In this document: one piece after another, positions 63,213-64,000 of the stretch | How positions within the stretch are numbered: the first letter of the stretch is position 1 | Layout of the letters: each line of letters opens with the position of its first letter | Assembly: GCF_018215265.2 (NCBI RefSeq) | Contig: NZ_CP136562.1 | Location: 1,612,001-1,676,000 of the forward strand | DNA length: 64,000 bases | Reading direction: 5' to 3' | Source of the DNA: Paenarthrobacter sp. GOM3 | Lineage (GTDB): Bacteria > Actinomycetota > Actinomycetes > Actinomycetales > Micrococcaceae | Notes under the pieces: generated by a model | The model's database searches: none | What the model was told of the DNA's origin: nothing | The model's input: the letters and a program-made list of their open reading frames with translations, nothing else | Translations under genes and position numbers: made by a program

Positions 63213-64000
63213 GTGCCCCGATCTGTTGCAGCCCATCGCCAGGCCGTGGTGGAACTGCTGACCACTGCGAGGGCTGCCAAGGGCAACCTCCGCCTGCCGT
63301 TGCTCGAAGCGCTGGGAAAGGCGCTCGCCGGCGACGTCTACGCGCCCCTCTCCTTGCCGCCGTTCCCCAATTCCCAAATGGACGGGTTCGCCGTTCATTC
63401 CGGAGGGATTCCCGACGGCGGTGCGGAGCTCAGGGTCGCGGCGCCCGTCCCGGCAGGTGCCTCACCAGCGACACTGAAGGCCGGCTTCGCCGCCCCCATC
63501 ATGACCGGCGCCATGATCCCGGACGGGGCCGACGCCGTCGTGCCTATCGAAAAGGCGACGCCAAACACGTTTCCCGAGCCCACAGCCGCAGACGCCATGG
63601 TCCGGCTGCCGCCGGTCGCTCCCGGAACCTATGTTCGACACAGCGGCAGCGACATCGAAACAGGTGACTTGGCGCTGGCCGCCGGTACGCTCCTGGGGCC
63701 TGCACAACTTGGCTTGCTGGCCGCATTGGGCTTGGACGCCGTAGAAGTCCGCGAACCATTCCGCGTCCTGCTGGTCACTACGGGCGACGAAGTGGTGGAG
63801 CCAGGGCAGGAACTGGCGCCCGGCAAGATCTACGATTCCAACGGAACGCTCCTTGAAGCCTCCATGCGCCAAGCCGGCCTGGAGGTGATGCGGACGGGCA
63901 TCTCCGACGACAACCCCGACACCCTCCTGTCAGTCCTCCACCGCTACACCCAGGATCCCCGGAACCCGGTGGACATCATCGTCACCACCGGTGGCGTGAG
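63213..64000 (+). CDS. moeA: Molybdopterin molybdotransferase MoeA, 5' part
   Basis: The frame runs off the right edge with 262 codons visible. MoeA inserts molybdate into adenylylated molybdopterin. Family marks are FPNSQMDGFAVHSG (MDGFA), IMTGAMIPDGADAVVPIEK, the PVAPGTYVRHSGSDIETGD region, LLVTTGDEVVEPGQEL and VDIIVTTGG. GTG 63213 lies 6 nt after AGGAGG; ATG 63207 directly abuts that site. It follows the molybdoenzyme by about 60 bp. Confidence 0.93.
   Translation, partial: MPRSVAAHRQAVVELLTTARAAKGNLRLPLLEALGKALAGDVYAPLSLPPFPNSQMDGFAVHSGGIPDGGAELRVAAPVPAGASPATLKAGFAAPIMTGAMIPDGADAVVPIEKATPNTFPEPTAADAMVRLPPVAPGTYVRHSGSDIETGDLALAAGTLLGPAQLGLLAALGLDAVEVREPFRVLLVTTGDEVVEPGQELAPGKIYDSNGTLLEASMRQAGLEVMRTGISDDNPDTLLSVLHRYTQDPRNPVDIIVTTGGV

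Noticed and set aside
1..64000. CRISPR arrays, tRNAs, rRNAs, insertion sequences, phage genes
   Set aside because: I looked in the intergenic regions and found no direct-repeat array, no tRNA cloverleaf, no transposase, integrase or phage structural gene.

Overview
The window is about 64 kb of high-GC actinobacterial chromosome, most like Arthrobacter/Paenarthrobacter (Micrococcaceae). The evidence is GC-rich third codon positions, many GTG starts, an actinobacterial-type long Ala/Pro/Gly-rich IF-2, a DUF222-HNH protein, a leucine-catabolism gene set like the one in Mycobacterium, and many likely leaderless promoters (TAnnnT about 6 nt before a start codon). I saw no tRNA, rRNA, CRISPR array, prophage or insertion sequence. 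The first and last genes (a PHP/helix-hairpin-helix protein and moeA) are cut by the window edges.

Region 1 (1-2.3 kb): a truncated PHP-family gene and three small membrane or envelope proteins. Region 2 (2.3-18.5 kb): branched-chain amino acid catabolism. An Lrp/AsnC regulator diverges from bkdABC (E1 alpha, E1 beta, E2 of the branched-chain keto-acid dehydrogenase). After an epimerase gene and a DUF222-HNH gene, a TetR regulator diverges from a seven-gene operon: carboxyltransferase, biotin carboxylase/BCCP, acyl-CoA dehydrogenase, CoA-transferase A and B, MaoC hydratase and CitE-like lyase. Together these can take leucine-derived keto acid to acetyl-CoA and acetoacetate. Region 3 (18.6-27.2 kb): a seven-gene minus-strand operon (sugar-binding lipoprotein, two permeases, two Gfo/Idh/MocA dehydrogenases, a sugar isomerase/epimerase-fold protein, a ThuA-like protein). 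It faces a LacI regulator across an intergenic region with several TTTCGAAA-type palindromes. With no glycosidase or kinase, it looks like an oxidative (keto-sugar) route for an unidentified sugar or glycoside.

Region 4 (27.2-57.5 kb): mainly conserved housekeeping genes: lipase maturation factor, dxr, site-2 protease, YciI, ispG, GNAT, a lipoprotein, a TetR-controlled ABC-2 exporter, proS, a TSUP transporter, a phosphotransferase-type kinase, a VIT-family transporter, a DUF4439 protein, then rimP-nusA-ylxR-infB-rbfA, a deaminase, an aminotransferase, truB, two membrane proteins, ribF, rpsO, pnp and an M16 peptidase. Two MEP isoprenoid genes (dxr, ispG) flank the site-2 protease.

Region 5 (57.5-64 kb): a DUF1579 protein, then a molybdenum-cofactor neighbourhood. 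moaA-moaD lie on the minus strand; diverging from them are a response regulator, a histidine kinase, a polytopic sulfite-oxidase-fold molybdoenzyme and moeA. The enzyme has a twin-arginine-like motif after several membrane helices. The most interesting points are the keto-sugar operon with its operator array, the leucine locus with TetR operators, the internal Tat-like motif in the molybdoenzyme, and the many leaderless promoters.
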